Assembly: GCA_016699835.1 (NCBI GenBank)
Contig: CP064987.1
Coordinates: 2,108,001-2,172,000 of the forward strand
Source: Phycisphaerales bacterium
Lineage (GTDB): Bacteria; Planctomycetota; Phycisphaerae; Phycisphaerales; UBA1924
Length of the DNA stretch: 64,000 nucleotides
Direction: 5' to 3'
Shown here: positions 28,758-37,363 of the stretch, in pieces
Layout of the letters: each line of letters starts with the position of its first letter
Position numbering within the stretch: the first letter of the stretch is position 1
Position numbers and translations under genes: made by a program
Notes under the pieces: generated by a model
What the model was told of the DNA's origin: nothing
The model's database searches: none
The model's input: the letters and a program-made list of their open reading frames with translations, nothing else

Positions 28758-28862
28758 CTGATTCTTCGAAAAACTACTGCGCGCTGAAACTCTGGGCCAA
28801 GCGTCCGGTATCACCCGCAGCCGCTCGTGGTGGACTCCATCCCGAGTTGGCCACCCACACGA

Positions 28863-28892
28863 AGACCCCCTCGGGCATGCCTGAGGGGGTCT
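28863..28892. terminator. Terminator hairpin between convergent genes
   Basis: AGACCCCCTC and GAGGGGGTCT form a perfect 10-base stem around GGGCATGCCT. It lies between the ends of the secretin-N-like gene (+) and lexA (-) and could serve both strands; T-runs are weak. Confidence 0.65.
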
Positions 28893-28953
28893 GTTGAGTT
28901 TTACATTCTGTTGTGTGTGCAACGAACCAAGTCGTAACGGAACGCGCCGCGTA

Positions 28954-29574
28954 TCAGCGTCCGTAGCGGCGAACCACGCCCTTGACAATCCCCTGCACCT
29001 GGCAGAACTTGACGCGGATCGGATCAAACGAGGGGTTGGCGGGCTGGAGGCGGATGTGGTCGTCTTCCTTGTAGAAGGTCTTGAGGGTGGTGGAGCCATC
29101 GGGGAGTAGGGCGACGACCTTGTCGCCGTTCTGCGCGACCTGGGTGCGCTCGATGAGGACGTAGTCGCCATCGAGGATGCCCTCGTCGCGCATCGAGTCG
29201 CCCTCGACCTTCAGGGCGAAGGTGGATTCCTGCCGACCCGGGGCGGCACAGATCACCTCGGCGAGGTCGATCTCTTCCTCGTTGGCAACGCGCTCGATGG
29301 GGTTGCCCGCGGCGATCCGCCCGACCAGCGGGAAGCGCAGGGGGCGAGCCTCGTCGGGGACGGCAATCCCGTCAGCGATCGATAAAGAGCGTGCCTTGTT
29401 GGGCTCGCGGATGAGCGCGTTCTTTTTGATGAGCGCCTCGACGTGCTCGAAGACGGTGACCTTGCTCACTCCGATCTCGTCCGCGAGTTCCTGCATCGTC
29501 GGCGAATAGCCCCGACGAACGCGCCAGTCGCGAATCAGTTGCAGGATTCGAAGTTGCTTGGGGGTCAAGTTCAT
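28954..29574 (-). CDS. lexA: LexA repressor
   Basis: 206 residues, normal length. The winged-HTH N-terminus reads TPKQLRILQLIRDWRVRRGYSPTMQELADEIGVSKVTVFEHV. The self-cleavage bond Ala89-Gly90 (RIAAGNP), Ser127 (GDSMRDEGI) and Lys165 (TTLKTFY) are all present, so it should be a RecA-responsive SOS repressor. Specificity helix residues differ from the E. coli type (GVSKVTVFEH), so its operator may differ. I saw no clear GAAC-N4-GTTC box directly upstream. dprA lies about 1 kb upstream on the same strand. Confidence 0.97.
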   Translation of the reverse strand: MNLTPKQLRILQLIRDWRVRRGYSPTMQELADEIGVSKVTVFEHVEALIKKNALIREPNKARSLSIADGIAVPDEARPLRFPLVGRIAAGNPIERVANEEEIDLAEVICAAPGRQESTFALKVEGDSMRDEGILDGDYVLIERTQVAQNGDKVVALLPDGSTTLKTFYKEDDHIRLQPANPSFDPIRVKFCQVQGIVKGVVRRYGR

Positions 29575-29689
29575 CGCGTGCTTCCTTCCAAGAGGGGATC
29601 CTCACGCTCGGCGAGCGATCCCGGTTTGCGTCATTCCTACCCACACCATCCCTCGCCCCGGCAAAGGCCGGAGCGTCACTGAATATGTT

Positions 29690-30368
29690 GACCAAGGCGC
29701 CCGCTCGTCCAGGGGCCGGTGGACCTTCCCAATCGCCTTCGAGCAGGTCGAAAGCCGTCGCCAGCGCGGGAACCCGGCTATGTGTCACGTCAGAGACCGA
29801 TCGGGCCAGGGCGCCCAGCGACTCGGCCTGTCGGTCCAGCCAGGAATCGACCGTCGCCATCACACCTGCGGCCTCAATGAGCCAACGAGACCGGGCCTCG
29901 CCGGCGAGTTCGCGGTCTTCGGCCTCGTCTCCATTGCAGACCAGTCCCGAATCAGCGACGGTGTCGTCAGAACCGACGCCAACCTCAACCTCAACGGCAT
30001 GGCCTGCCGCCTCGGCCCAATCCCGGGGTGAGAGGCACGCCGCGACCGCCGAGATGATGGCCTGCGACCAACGCGTTGCGAGAGCGAAGATTCCATTCGG
30101 GGTCATCTTGCCAGCTGCCGCGTCCTTGGCGAGGAGGTCGACCACCTCGCCCAGGACCGGGCGGAGTTCCTGTCGGTAGTCGCCGCCGGGGCCCAGGCAC
30201 ACCACGCACGATGTCGAGATAGATGTTCCAGAAACCTTCATCTTCGTCCTCACGGCATTCCGCGCACGGTCGAGGCTGCTCGTCCTCGTGGTTCGGGTTT
30301 CGTCCCATGCGCTCCATTGCTCCGCGTCGACGATCGCCTCCGGATCTCGCTTCGGACTTTGCTCTCAT
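29690..30368 (-). pseudogene. Frameshifted hypothetical gene upstream of lexA
   Basis: An ATG at 30368 with a strong GGAGG site begins a protein (MRAKSEARSGGDRR) containing CAECREDEDEGFWNIYLDIV. After about 30200 the original frame becomes Arg/Gly/Pro-rich and unconvincing. A second frame continues with good protein character (RQELRPVLGEVVDLLAKDAA, then GIFALATRWSQAIISAVAAC) to roughly 29690. The shift point is near a GGGCCCC run, so a sequencing error, a true frameshift mutation or two overlapping genes are all possible. The second frame formally runs into lexA, so the true end is unclear. A TTGACA at 30516-30521 on the minus strand may be its -35 element. Function unknown. Confidence 0.4.
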
Positions 30369-30577
30369 GATCGCCTCCGGCGATCAGCCCTTGTCGGTTG
30401 CGCCTCAGGTGCATTCCGAAGTCCGGCAACGCGAGGCGACTTGTTTGGGACCCGTGCAGTAGTCATCGGGTCTGTTCGGATTAGACTAGCATATCACAAT
30501 CCAGACGGCAAGAGATGTCAAGCCAATTTGGGCGGTTCATGTTCGGTTCTAGGGGTTTTACTGGGGCCAAACCGCAT

Positions 30578-31792
30578 TCACGGCCTCTGAAGGGCATTTG
30601 CCGTTGGTCGAGACCGCTCGAATCGGGGGCCGGATCTGCGGACACGTCCCTGAATTTCGAGGATTGTCAGCCCACTCCGAAGGCCAGAAGGTTCGGTCGA
30701 GAGGCGGAGTGCGAGTTCGTCGAGGGTCCTCGGCTCATCCAACACGTCAAGGATCCTTGCCTCGATCGAGCCTTCTTTGGGGCCGGTTGAAATCGATTCG
30801 AGAGCCGCATTGTCCCCTGGGTTCGTGACTTGCGACGCGCTCGACGTCGATTCCGAGAAGAGCGAGTACCGATCGGCGTGCGTGCCCTGGAAGACGTGTC
30901 GCGCCTGCGATTCGAGAATCGCGATGGCATCGCCCGGCTCGGTGACCAGGTGCGCGCCGCCCGACTTCAGGAGGTCGTTGGTTCCCTTGCTCGCGGCCGA
31001 GTCCACGCGACCCGGGACGGCCATGACCTCGCGTCCATGCTCCTCGACGGCTTGGCGTGCGGTGATGAGTGCGCCCGACTTCTGCCCCGCCTCGATCACG
31101 AGGACGCCGATCGACATCCCCGAGATGATGCGGTTGCGCGCGGGGAAGTTCGAGGATTCGGGCGAGGTGTTCAGGGGAAGTTCGGAGACGACGGCCCCGC
31201 GAGACGAGATCTGCTCGAAGAGTTGGGCGTTTTCCGGCGGATAACAGCGGGCGAGGCCACACCCAAGGACGGCGATGGTTCGACCCTGCGCGCGCATCGC
31301 GCCGCGATGGGCGGCGGTGTCGATGCCGCGGGCCCCGCCGGAGATGATCGTGATCCCGGCACTGGCAAGGACGGCGGCGAAGCGTTCGGCCTGTTCGAGG
31401 CCATAGGCCGTGCAATCGCGGGATCCGACGATGGCGACGGCGAATCGGTCACGCTCGGGGACGAGATCGCCTCGGACAAAGAGCAGCGGCGGAGCGTCTG
31501 GAAGTTCGGTCAGGAGCGACGGATACGCCGGGTTTGCTCGGGTGACGATGGAGACACCCAGATGCGTGGCGAGAGTGATCTCGTCGTCGAGGGGCTTGTC
31601 GCCTTGGGCGAAGAACTGTGCGGCGTTGCGCGCGATGACGGGGCCGATGCCCCTGACGCGCTCGAGATCGGCAGCGGACGCGCGCGCGATGGCGTCGGTG
31701 GAACCAAACGTGTTGAGGAGAGCCGAGATGCGCTTGGGCCCCAGATCGGGGACCATGGTCAGGCGGAGGAGTTCCCGGTCGGCGGGGTCCAT
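30578..31792 (-). CDS. dprA: DNA processing protein DprA
   Basis: 404 residues. An N-terminal helix-hairpin-helix/SAM-like region (LTMVPDLGPKRISALL, VRGIGPVIARNAA) precedes the Rossmann-fold core. The core has IVGSRDCTAYGLEQAERFA, SGGARGIDTAAHRGAM and LGCGLARCYPPEN, then FPARNRIISGMS and VIEAGQKSGALITARQA. A C-terminal winged-helix (DML1-like, about 335-395) completes the long form of the family. DprA loads RecA on incoming single-stranded DNA during natural transformation. No other competence genes adjoin it, but T2SS/pilus-like genes occur elsewhere in the window. Confidence 0.97.
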   Translation of the reverse strand: MDPADRELLRLTMVPDLGPKRISALLNTFGSTDAIARASAADLERVRGIGPVIARNAAQFFAQGDKPLDDEITLATHLGVSIVTRANPAYPSLLTELPDAPPLLFVRGDLVPERDRFAVAIVGSRDCTAYGLEQAERFAAVLASAGITIISGGARGIDTAAHRGAMRAQGRTIAVLGCGLARCYPPENAQLFEQISSRGAVVSELPLNTSPESSNFPARNRIISGMSIGVLVIEAGQKSGALITARQAVEEHGREVMAVPGRVDSAASKGTNDLLKSGGAHLVTEPGDAIAILESQARHVFQGTHADRYSLFSESTSSASQVTNPGDNAALESISTGPKEGSIEARILDVLDEPRTLDELALRLSTEPSGLRSGLTILEIQGRVRRSGPRFERSRPTANALQRP

Positions 31793-31859
31793 GGTTGGAC
31801 TATAGCCGGGTGTGGATGTTTGTTTGGAACCCTATCGGTGCCGATCTGCCGTGTATCGA

Positions 31860-32390
31860 TCAGTTTGTCGGAGAATTCGTGGATGTTGATTTCGGCACGC
31901 GTGCCGCGAGGTGGTATTTGGCGTCGGCATCCGGCACTTCGAGCGCGTCGGCGAGGCGTGCGAAGACGATGAGGCCCAGGTCGGTGGTGGCGCTGGTGGC
32001 GAGGATTTGGGTGACCGGTGTTGGATCGTGTGGGAAGTCCTGGTATGGGCGATGGCAGGTGATGTAGACGGTGCGTTCGTTGAAGCCGTCGTCCACGCGG
32101 TCGAGTTCGAGGGTGTAGCCTGGAGATGGGGCGTCCATCTGGATGCGATATGTGGCCAGCCCACCGAGGCCGGGGACGTGAGCGTCGGCCTTGGATGTGG
32201 CGAATACCGAGAGAGTCGGGCCTGGATACGGTGCCTTGGAGACGGGCGGTGGAGGGATTGTGGCGCGGCAGCCGATCAAGCCCATGAGGTATGTCCCGGC
32301 CGCGAGGAGGGTCGCGGTGGCGTGCGCGGCGGATTTGGACGTCCAAACGCGGGTGGGGTTGCGGATCGCGGTGCAGGGGTCGTGTCGCAT
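31860..32390 (-). CDS. Hypothetical lipoprotein
   Basis: 176 residues from the ATG at 32390. A hydrophobic N-terminal segment (HATATLLAAGTYLMGLIGC, about 24-42) ends in the lipobox LIGC. The mature part is beta-rich with a recognisable run PGYTLELDRVDDGFNERTVY and no motif I can place. It is divergent from the SpoIID-like gene with only 15 bases between the start codons, so promoters must overlap coding sequence. The plus-strand frames over this interval lack signal and domain features, which is why I chose the minus strand. Confidence 0.6.
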   Translation of the reverse strand: MRHDPCTAIRNPTRVWTSKSAAHATATLLAAGTYLMGLIGCRATIPPPPVSKAPYPGPTLSVFATSKADAHVPGLGGLATYRIQMDAPSPGYTLELDRVDDGFNERTVYITCHRPYQDFPHDPTPVTQILATSATTDLGLIVFARLADALEVPDADAKYHLAARVPKSTSTNSPTN

Positions 32391-32405
32391 GTGAGGTGAT
32401 GATAG

Positions 32406-33839
32406 ATGAACCGCCGGATGTGCTTGGGCGAGTGGGGTTGGAGGATGGCTGCGTCCGGCGCGGTTGTGGCGATGGGCGTGGGGCTTGGCTCGTGCGAGGG
32501 GACGCGGATGTCGCGGGCGATCGAGTCGATCGTCTCGCCGACGGCGTCGGCCGTGGGGCCCAAGGTCGAGTTGGGGGAGGAGCCCGAGATCCGGGTGCGG
32601 ACTCATGCGGGGGTGAAGCGCGTGTCGATCGGCGTGCCGGGCGATCGGGCGGGTGGGGGGAGCGGCGGGCGTGTGTATGTCCGCGCTGGGGGCGGGTACC
32701 GAACGCAGGTGATGCTGACGCCGGTGACGATGGAGGTCCGCGTCGGAGCGATCCGCGTGACGGATCGATCCGGTGCATCGCAGACCTTCGGCGAGGGGAT
32801 GGCGGTGGAGGTGCTCGCGGTGGAAGGCGAGCGGTCCGACTCGAGCCGGGTCGTGGCGGGCGGTGTTGGAGCGGCGCGCCTTGCGTCGGGGATCACGGTG
32901 AACGGGATGCTCGTGCCGGGGTTCGCCGTTGTGCGTCCTCGCGAGGATTCGGCGATGGGGCTGCTGGACGTGGCGCTGTCGATGCCCCTGGAGTCGTACG
33001 TATCGGGGGTGGTGTCGAAGGAGATGTCGGCGGCGTGGCCTCGGCAGGCGCTGGAAGCACAATCGGTGGCGGCGCGGACCTATGCGATGTTCGAGCGTGA
33101 TCGCGCCCGGCGCGGGTCGAGCATGACGACGGGGTGGTACGACGTTGAGGGGACCGAGGCGGACCAGGCGTTCGGGTCGATCCCCAAGAGTTCTGCGGTG
33201 GTCGAGGCGGTGGCGGCGACGCGCGGGATGGTGCTCTCGTGGCGCGGCGGGCTGATCCGGGCGTACTACAGCAGCACGTGCGGCGGTCGGGCGGCGTCGG
33301 CGCGGGACGTGTGGGGTTCCACTCCGGGGTATGACTTCAATAGTGCCGAGCCTTTGCAGGGCTCGCCTCGGGAGAGCGCGTGCCAGGGGTCGAAGTCGTC
33401 TCGGTGGGAGGCGACGCGGGATGCGCAGGACCTGAGTGTTCGGCTCCGGAGTTGGGTGCTTCGGCGGAAGGCCGACACGCCGGTGATCTCGCGTGTGCGG
33501 GCGATCGAGGTGTCACGGCGCAACAGCGCGGGGCGGCCTGTCGAGTATCGCGTGACGGATTCGAACGGCGGGGAGGTCGTGCTGGCGGCGGAAGAGATGC
33601 GTGCGGCGTTGAACTACACGGCGACGGGGCTCGCGCCGATCGCGCTCGAGAACCAGGTGCTCAGCGGCGACATGGACATAGAGATCTGGGCGGATGTCGT
33701 GCGCCTGCACGGGCGCGGGAGCGGGCATGGCGTGGGAATGTGCCAGCACTGCGCCAAGGGCTTCGCGGAGCTGGGCGTGGACTGGCGCGAGATGATGCGA
33801 CGGTTCTATCCGACGGCCGAGGTCGTCAAGGCGTATTAA
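32406..33839 (+). CDS. SpoIID/LytB-domain protein, probable peptidoglycan lytic enzyme
   Basis: 477 residues. An N-terminal lipoprotein-like signal ends in GLGSC (about residue 30). The SpoIID domain spans roughly 195-470: LESYVSGVVSKEMSAAWPRQ, with the glutamate of KEM in the position of the catalytic Glu, then ALEAQSVAARTYAMF. AYYSSTCGGRAASARDVWG follows, and finally GRGSGHGVGMCQHCAKGFAE. SpoIID cleaves glycan strands lacking stem peptides. Homologues are widespread in non-sporulating bacteria, so this says nothing about sporulation; it does suggest a peptidoglycan wall. Confidence 0.88.
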   Translation: MNRRMCLGEWGWRMAASGAVVAMGVGLGSCEGTRMSRAIESIVSPTASAVGPKVELGEEPEIRVRTHAGVKRVSIGVPGDRAGGGSGGRVYVRAGGGYRTQVMLTPVTMEVRVGAIRVTDRSGASQTFGEGMAVEVLAVEGERSDSSRVVAGGVGAARLASGITVNGMLVPGFAVVRPREDSAMGLLDVALSMPLESYVSGVVSKEMSAAWPRQALEAQSVAARTYAMFERDRARRGSSMTTGWYDVEGTEADQAFGSIPKSSAVVEAVAATRGMVLSWRGGLIRAYYSSTCGGRAASARDVWGSTPGYDFNSAEPLQGSPRESACQGSKSSRWEATRDAQDLSVRLRSWVLRRKADTPVISRVRAIEVSRRNSAGRPVEYRVTDSNGGEVVLAAEEMRAALNYTATGLAPIALENQVLSGDMDIEIWADVVRLHGRGSGHGVGMCQHCAKGFAELGVDWREMMRRFYPTAEVVKAY

Positions 33840-33862
33840 GGGGCCACTCGCGTAGACGAGGC

Positions 33863-34987
33863 TCACGTGCCCGCGGGAGAGTCCGCAGCAGGTGCGGCGG
33901 GGGCTTCGACGGGAGATGGCGCGGCTTCGCCGGTCTTTGGGGCTTCGACTTTGGCCGAGGGTGGCTGGAGTTTGAGCGTCAACTCGTAGTTGTCGAATCG
34001 AGTGAACTCTTCGAGGTCCTTGGGCGTGGGCTTGGCGGCGTTGTACTCGGCGATGTACAGCCCCGCGAGCATGGCGGCGCCGTCGCCGAGACGCTTGGCG
34101 ATGAACTCCTTGCCCGGCGCTTTGCCGAGGTCCCCGGATTTTTCAAGGGCGTAGAGCGGCTCGGCCTGGGCGAAACTCCGCTGGATGTGCTCGATGGCGT
34201 CGTTCCAGGGGTTGTTCTCGTTGATGGCGTAAGGCGTGGGTGTCTGGGCGAGGACATCGCTCGCGGTGATGGAGTGGAGTTTGAGGACGCCGCCATCGAT
34301 GAACGAGTGGAACTGGCGGCTGGTGGTGTAGCCCTTGGGGTTCTCCTGAACCCAGCCGTTGTAGTTCATGGTGGTGTGGAGGGGCTGGGCGGCGTCGCCG
34401 ACGTAGTGGCTGAGGATGCCCATGGCGGAGAGGGCCTGGGCGCGGGCCATCGCGAGTTGCTCCTTGCGCGAGGGGTCGTTGAGTTCCTCGAGGATGCGGA
34501 CGACGCGGAGGGCGGCGATGGCCTTGGCGTGGGACTCGACGATGGAGTGGGGGAGAAAGCCGGGGATCTCGCGCGACTTGGCGGGGTCGGTGTAGGCGGG
34601 GTTCTTGTCGGGGTCCTCGAAGCCGGGGCTCAAGCGGAAGGTGTGGACCTGGCGGACGTAGTCGTAACGAAGGGGCGGGAGCGTCTTGAGCGTGAGCCCG
34701 TACTTCTCCAGCGGCTCGATGTTGATGAAGTGGTCGGGGGAGTTGAGGTGGACGAGTTGGGGGACCTTGATGCTCCGCCAGCGGTCGGGGACGGTGGCCT
34801 GGTCGGCGATCTGGAAGGCGACGTTGTCGGCCCCGAGCCAGGCCGGCGGGTGGACGGCCTTATTGAACTCGGCCATGGCGGCCTGGGTGACGAGGCGGTG
34901 GCCATAGGCGTCCCAGGCAAGCGCGGTGGGGGCGAGGGCGGCGAGGGGGAGGAGGGCGATGAGAATGCTAGGGGTGGCAGGCTTCAT
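33863..34987 (-). CDS. S1/P1 nuclease-family zinc enzyme, exported
   Basis: 374 residues from the ATG at 34987. The signal peptide (SILIALLPLAALAPTALA) would cleave exactly before Trp, leaving mature WDAYGHRLVTQAAM. In S1/P1 nucleases and zinc phospholipase C the mature N-terminal Trp is itself a zinc ligand. Further ligands are in LNSPDHFIN and the hallmark HYVGDAAQPLHTT. Likely a periplasmic or secreted nuclease acting on single-stranded nucleic acids and 3'-nucleotides. A Pro/Ala-rich C-terminal tail of about 35 residues follows the domain. No classical ribosome binding site precedes the start. Confidence 0.85.
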   Translation of the reverse strand: MKPATPSILIALLPLAALAPTALAWDAYGHRLVTQAAMAEFNKAVHPPAWLGADNVAFQIADQATVPDRWRSIKVPQLVHLNSPDHFINIEPLEKYGLTLKTLPPLRYDYVRQVHTFRLSPGFEDPDKNPAYTDPAKSREIPGFLPHSIVESHAKAIAALRVVRILEELNDPSRKEQLAMARAQALSAMGILSHYVGDAAQPLHTTMNYNGWVQENPKGYTTSRQFHSFIDGGVLKLHSITASDVLAQTPTPYAINENNPWNDAIEHIQRSFAQAEPLYALEKSGDLGKAPGKEFIAKRLGDGAAMLAGLYIAEYNAAKPTPKDLEEFTRFDNYELTLKLQPPSAKVEAPKTGEAAPSPVEAPAAPAADSPAGT

Positions 34988-35054
34988 GGGGAGAGAGTAG
35001 TTCGAGAAGCCGCTCGGTGTGGTACACGGCACTCGGACAGACACCGGAGAGGGA

Positions 35055-35548
35055 CTACCGAATCTCGGTCCAGACATACTGGATGTTCTGGACGATGATC
35101 ACGAGGGAGAGGAGCAGCGAGTATGTGCGTGGCTCACGGAACCGCTTCGATGCGGCTGGAATAGCTAGCGCAGCGACATGAACCGTCATTGGCGAGGGAA
35201 CGATCCAGTACAGCATGTCGACGAGCCAGTTTGCCCGCTGAGGAAAGTAACCCGAAACGATGTACCTCACGACCCAATACGCATCGAGTGCGACGAGTGA
35301 ACTGGTGGCTACAAAGTACAGAAGAGTGAGACGAACGTGTGTCTTGACTGGGGTGATCCCTGTACCGATCGTGCCACACTCGGGACAGGTGACCTTGACC
35401 AGTCCGCTGAGGTCATAGCCGCAGGATCCACAGACTCGAATGGAATCGTGGCTTGTGGGGTGTGTTTGCGATTCGCTTCGGATGCCGTTGATTGAGTTGC
35501 TGGTAAGTCTGGCAGAGCCGATTGCGGTCCTGGGTCGGTCTCAGACAT
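35055..35548 (-). pseudogene. Frameshifted zinc-ribbon membrane protein
   Basis: An ATG at 35548 with GGAG upstream begins MSETDPGPQSALPDLP in one frame. The convincing continuation is in another frame: CGSCGYDLSGLVKVTCPECG, a four-cysteine zinc ribbon. Two or three membrane segments follow (VRLTLLYFVATSSLVAL, WIVPSPMTVHVAALAIPAA, SLLLSLVIIVQNI). The second frame has no usable start of its own because a stop precedes it, and start to stop is 494 bases, not a multiple of three. A single frameshift near 35430-35450, real or a sequence error, explains this. The gene at 39111-39959 encodes the same ribbon-plus-membrane plan intact. Confidence 0.65.
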
Positions 35549-35606
35549 GATCATCTCCGGTCGTACATTAACAATCGCTTGCGATGTCGTATTGTTTCGG
35601 TGTTGG

Positions 35607-35924
35607 TCACGAGTATTGCCACAACAGACTGATGACCGAGTTAATCGCGGCGATTGCGATGAGCAGCATGGCAAGGATGAAAAAGCGGCGTAAAGGCCGA
35701 AAGACCAGAGGAACGATCGCGCCCACGAGTGCGACGCCAACCCTGCAACAGAGCGCATAGAACGGGATCGAGGGCACGCCACCCTCGCCGATGGTGTCGG
35801 GGGCGTGATCCAGGTAATGCCAGGTTCGAAAAACATCGATCACGACCACGATGACAATCGCGAATAGATAAACCGCAAGGCACTGCGGTCGGGAGCGAGA
35901 TGTAGCCTCGTGTGACGTTGACAT
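35607..35924 (-). CDS. Small membrane protein, unknown function
   Basis: 105 residues with three likely membrane segments: LAVYLFAIVIVVVIDVF, FYALCCRVGVALVGAIVPLVF and FFILAMLLIAIAAINSVISLLW. There is a basic cytoplasmic-looking turn FRPLRRF between the last two. No family recognised. GC content is lower than in flanking housekeeping genes, like the neighbouring frameshifted zinc-ribbon gene. It lies 20 bases before the 3' end of pdxA, on the same strand and downstream of it. Confidence 0.55.
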   Translation of the reverse strand: MSTSHEATSRSRPQCLAVYLFAIVIVVVIDVFRTWHYLDHAPDTIGEGGVPSIPFYALCCRVGVALVGAIVPLVFRPLRRFFILAMLLIAIAAINSVISLLWQYS

Positions 35925-35944
35925 ACTCCACGAATTGTACTGAA

Positions 35945-37126
35945 CTATGCCAGCCGTGCCGCGAGGTGGAGGGCGGCGAGCATGCTTGAGGGGTCGGCGT
36001 GGTTCTCGCCGGCGATCGCGAAGGCGGTGCCGTGGTCGGGGCTGGTGCGGGGGAAGGGGAGGCCCAGGGTGCAGTTGACGGCACTCTCAAAGGCGAGGAG
36101 TTTGAGGGGGATGAGGCCCTGGTCGTGGTACATCGCGACGGCGAGGTCGAAGCGAGAGGAACGCGGAACGCAGAGGGCTGGAGGACATGAGGAGGAAGAC
36201 GGAGGGGAAGAACTGTTGAACGGCGCGGGCCGATTGCCTTCTTCACCCATCTTCTTCTCTGCCTTCCTCTGTCCCCCTCCGCTTCCTCTGCGTTCGCCTT
36301 CGTGTTCGGACGGTGCGCCGATGAGGCAGTCGCGATAGATGGTGTCGGCGGGGAATGGGCCTTGCACATCGAGGCCCTGCGACCTGGCGTGTTCGATCGC
36401 GGGGATGATGACGAGTTGCTCGTCACCGCCGAGAAGGCCGTGCTCGCCGGCGTGGGGGTTGAGGCCGAGGACGGCGAGGCGGGGGCGCTCGATGCCCAGG
36501 CGCACACACGCGGCGGCCCCGAGTTCGATGGCGTCGAGGACGCGTTGGGTCGTCAGGACTTTGGGGACATCGGCGAGGGGGACGTGGGCCGTGGCGAGGA
36601 CGACGCGCAAGCGCGGGCTCTCGAACATCATCGCGTGGCGTATCGCGCCGGTGTCGTGCGCGAAGAGTTCGGTGTGACCGGGGAACTGGGCGAACCCGGC
36701 GAGGGCCCAGGCTTCTTTGGAGATGGGCCCGGTGACGACGGCGACGGGGTGGCCTCTGGCGTGGAGTTCGTTGGCGCGGGCGATGGCGTGGCGGACCCAG
36801 AGGAAGGAGGCCCGGCCATTGATCGCGGAGGGGCGCGCGTCGAACGTCGCGGGGAGATCGGCGATGGGTGTGGTCAGCGTGATTCGAGACGTTGAGGGTT
36901 CGGTGCGGCTCTCGTGGGACACTGCCCAGAAGGGCTTGATCCCAGCCTTGCGGGCGGCGTCTTCGAGGTGTGGCTCGACGCCGATGATCTCGATGGACGC
37001 GTCGAGCGTGGGAAGCGCGGCGGCGAGGGCCTTGACGACGACCTCGGGGCCGATGCCGCCGGGGTCGCCGAGGGTGACGAGGAGCGTGGGGTGTCGTGGC
37101 GGGTTGCCTTCGCGGGCTATGGTCAC
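35945..37126 (-). CDS. pdxA: 4-hydroxythreonine-4-phosphate dehydrogenase PdxA with inserted segment
   Basis: 393 residues; the family is usually near 330. PdxA oxidises 4-phosphohydroxy-threonine in the DXP-dependent route to pyridoxal phosphate. Recognisable parts are TLGDPGGIGPEVVVKAL, VTGPISKEAWALAG, PGHTELFAHDTG, LGLNPHAGEHGLLG and VAMYHDQGLIPLKLL. Between FPADTIYRDCL and the MYHDQG motif, roughly residues 274-325 are a foreign, Ser/Gly/Pro/Glu-rich stretch (EGERRGSGGGQRKAEKK and SSSPPSSSSCPP). That stretch is encoded by an inverted-repeat DNA element. The frame is kept, so the protein may still function with a surface loop, but activity cannot be assumed. Confidence 0.9.
   Translation of the reverse strand: MTIAREGNPPRHPTLLVTLGDPGGIGPEVVVKALAAALPTLDASIEIIGVEPHLEDAARKAGIKPFWAVSHESRTEPSTSRITLTTPIADLPATFDARPSAINGRASFLWVRHAIARANELHARGHPVAVVTGPISKEAWALAGFAQFPGHTELFAHDTGAIRHAMMFESPRLRVVLATAHVPLADVPKVLTTQRVLDAIELGAAACVRLGIERPRLAVLGLNPHAGEHGLLGGDEQLVIIPAIEHARSQGLDVQGPFPADTIYRDCLIGAPSEHEGERRGSGGGQRKAEKKMGEEGNRPAPFNSSSPPSSSSCPPALCVPRSSRFDLAVAMYHDQGLIPLKLLAFESAVNCTLGLPFPRTSPDHGTAFAIAGENHADPSSMLAALHLAARLA
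36166..36295. repeat. Inverted-repeat element inserted in pdxA
   Basis: The left arm starting GAACGCAGAGG (36166) is mirrored by the right arm ending CCTCTGCGTTC (36295). Both arms continue about 45 bases with imperfect complementarity (GGAGGAAGACGGAGGGG against CCCCCTCCGC), around a ~40-base centre. The same arms recur in the element at 37168-37334. The purine-rich GAACGCAGAGGACGCGGAGG style resembles dispersed CACGGAG-type repeats I have seen in several environmental phyla. Confidence 0.75.
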
Positions 37127-37167
37127 ATGGAACTGTAGTGAACTGCGAGTAGACGAACGCGAGGGGC

Positions 37168-37334
37168 GAACGCAGAGGACGCGGAGGGATGCGGAGGAAG
37201 TCAGAGGGAAAGAGCGTGAGGGTGTGAGGCCGTTCTCAATGCCGCCTCCCGTTTCTCACTTCACGATCAAGACTCACTCTCAAACCCAACTTCTCCTTTG
37301 TCTTCCTTAGCATCCCTCCGTGTCCTCTGTGTTC
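37168..37334. repeat. Inverted-repeat element, intergenic copy
   Basis: The left arm (37168-37213, GAACGCAGAGGACGCGGAGG) and right arm (37290-37334, whose complement begins GAACACAGAGGACACGGAGG) match over about 45 bases with scattered changes. They enclose ~76 unrelated bases. The element lies between pdxA and the FKBP gene, which are divergent. No coding capacity; a non-autonomous mobile hairpin element is the best guess. Confidence 0.75.
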
Positions 37335-37363
37335 AGTGTTTGGCGAACAGAAGGGATGGTCAA

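Noticed and set aside
31795..32400. Plus-strand open frames opposite the small lipoprotein gene
   Set aside because: The minus-strand frame has a lipobox signal and balanced composition; the plus-strand frames have neither.
32406..33839. SpoIID as evidence for endospore formation
   Set aside because: SpoIID-domain proteins are widespread in non-sporulating bacteria and no other sporulation gene is present.
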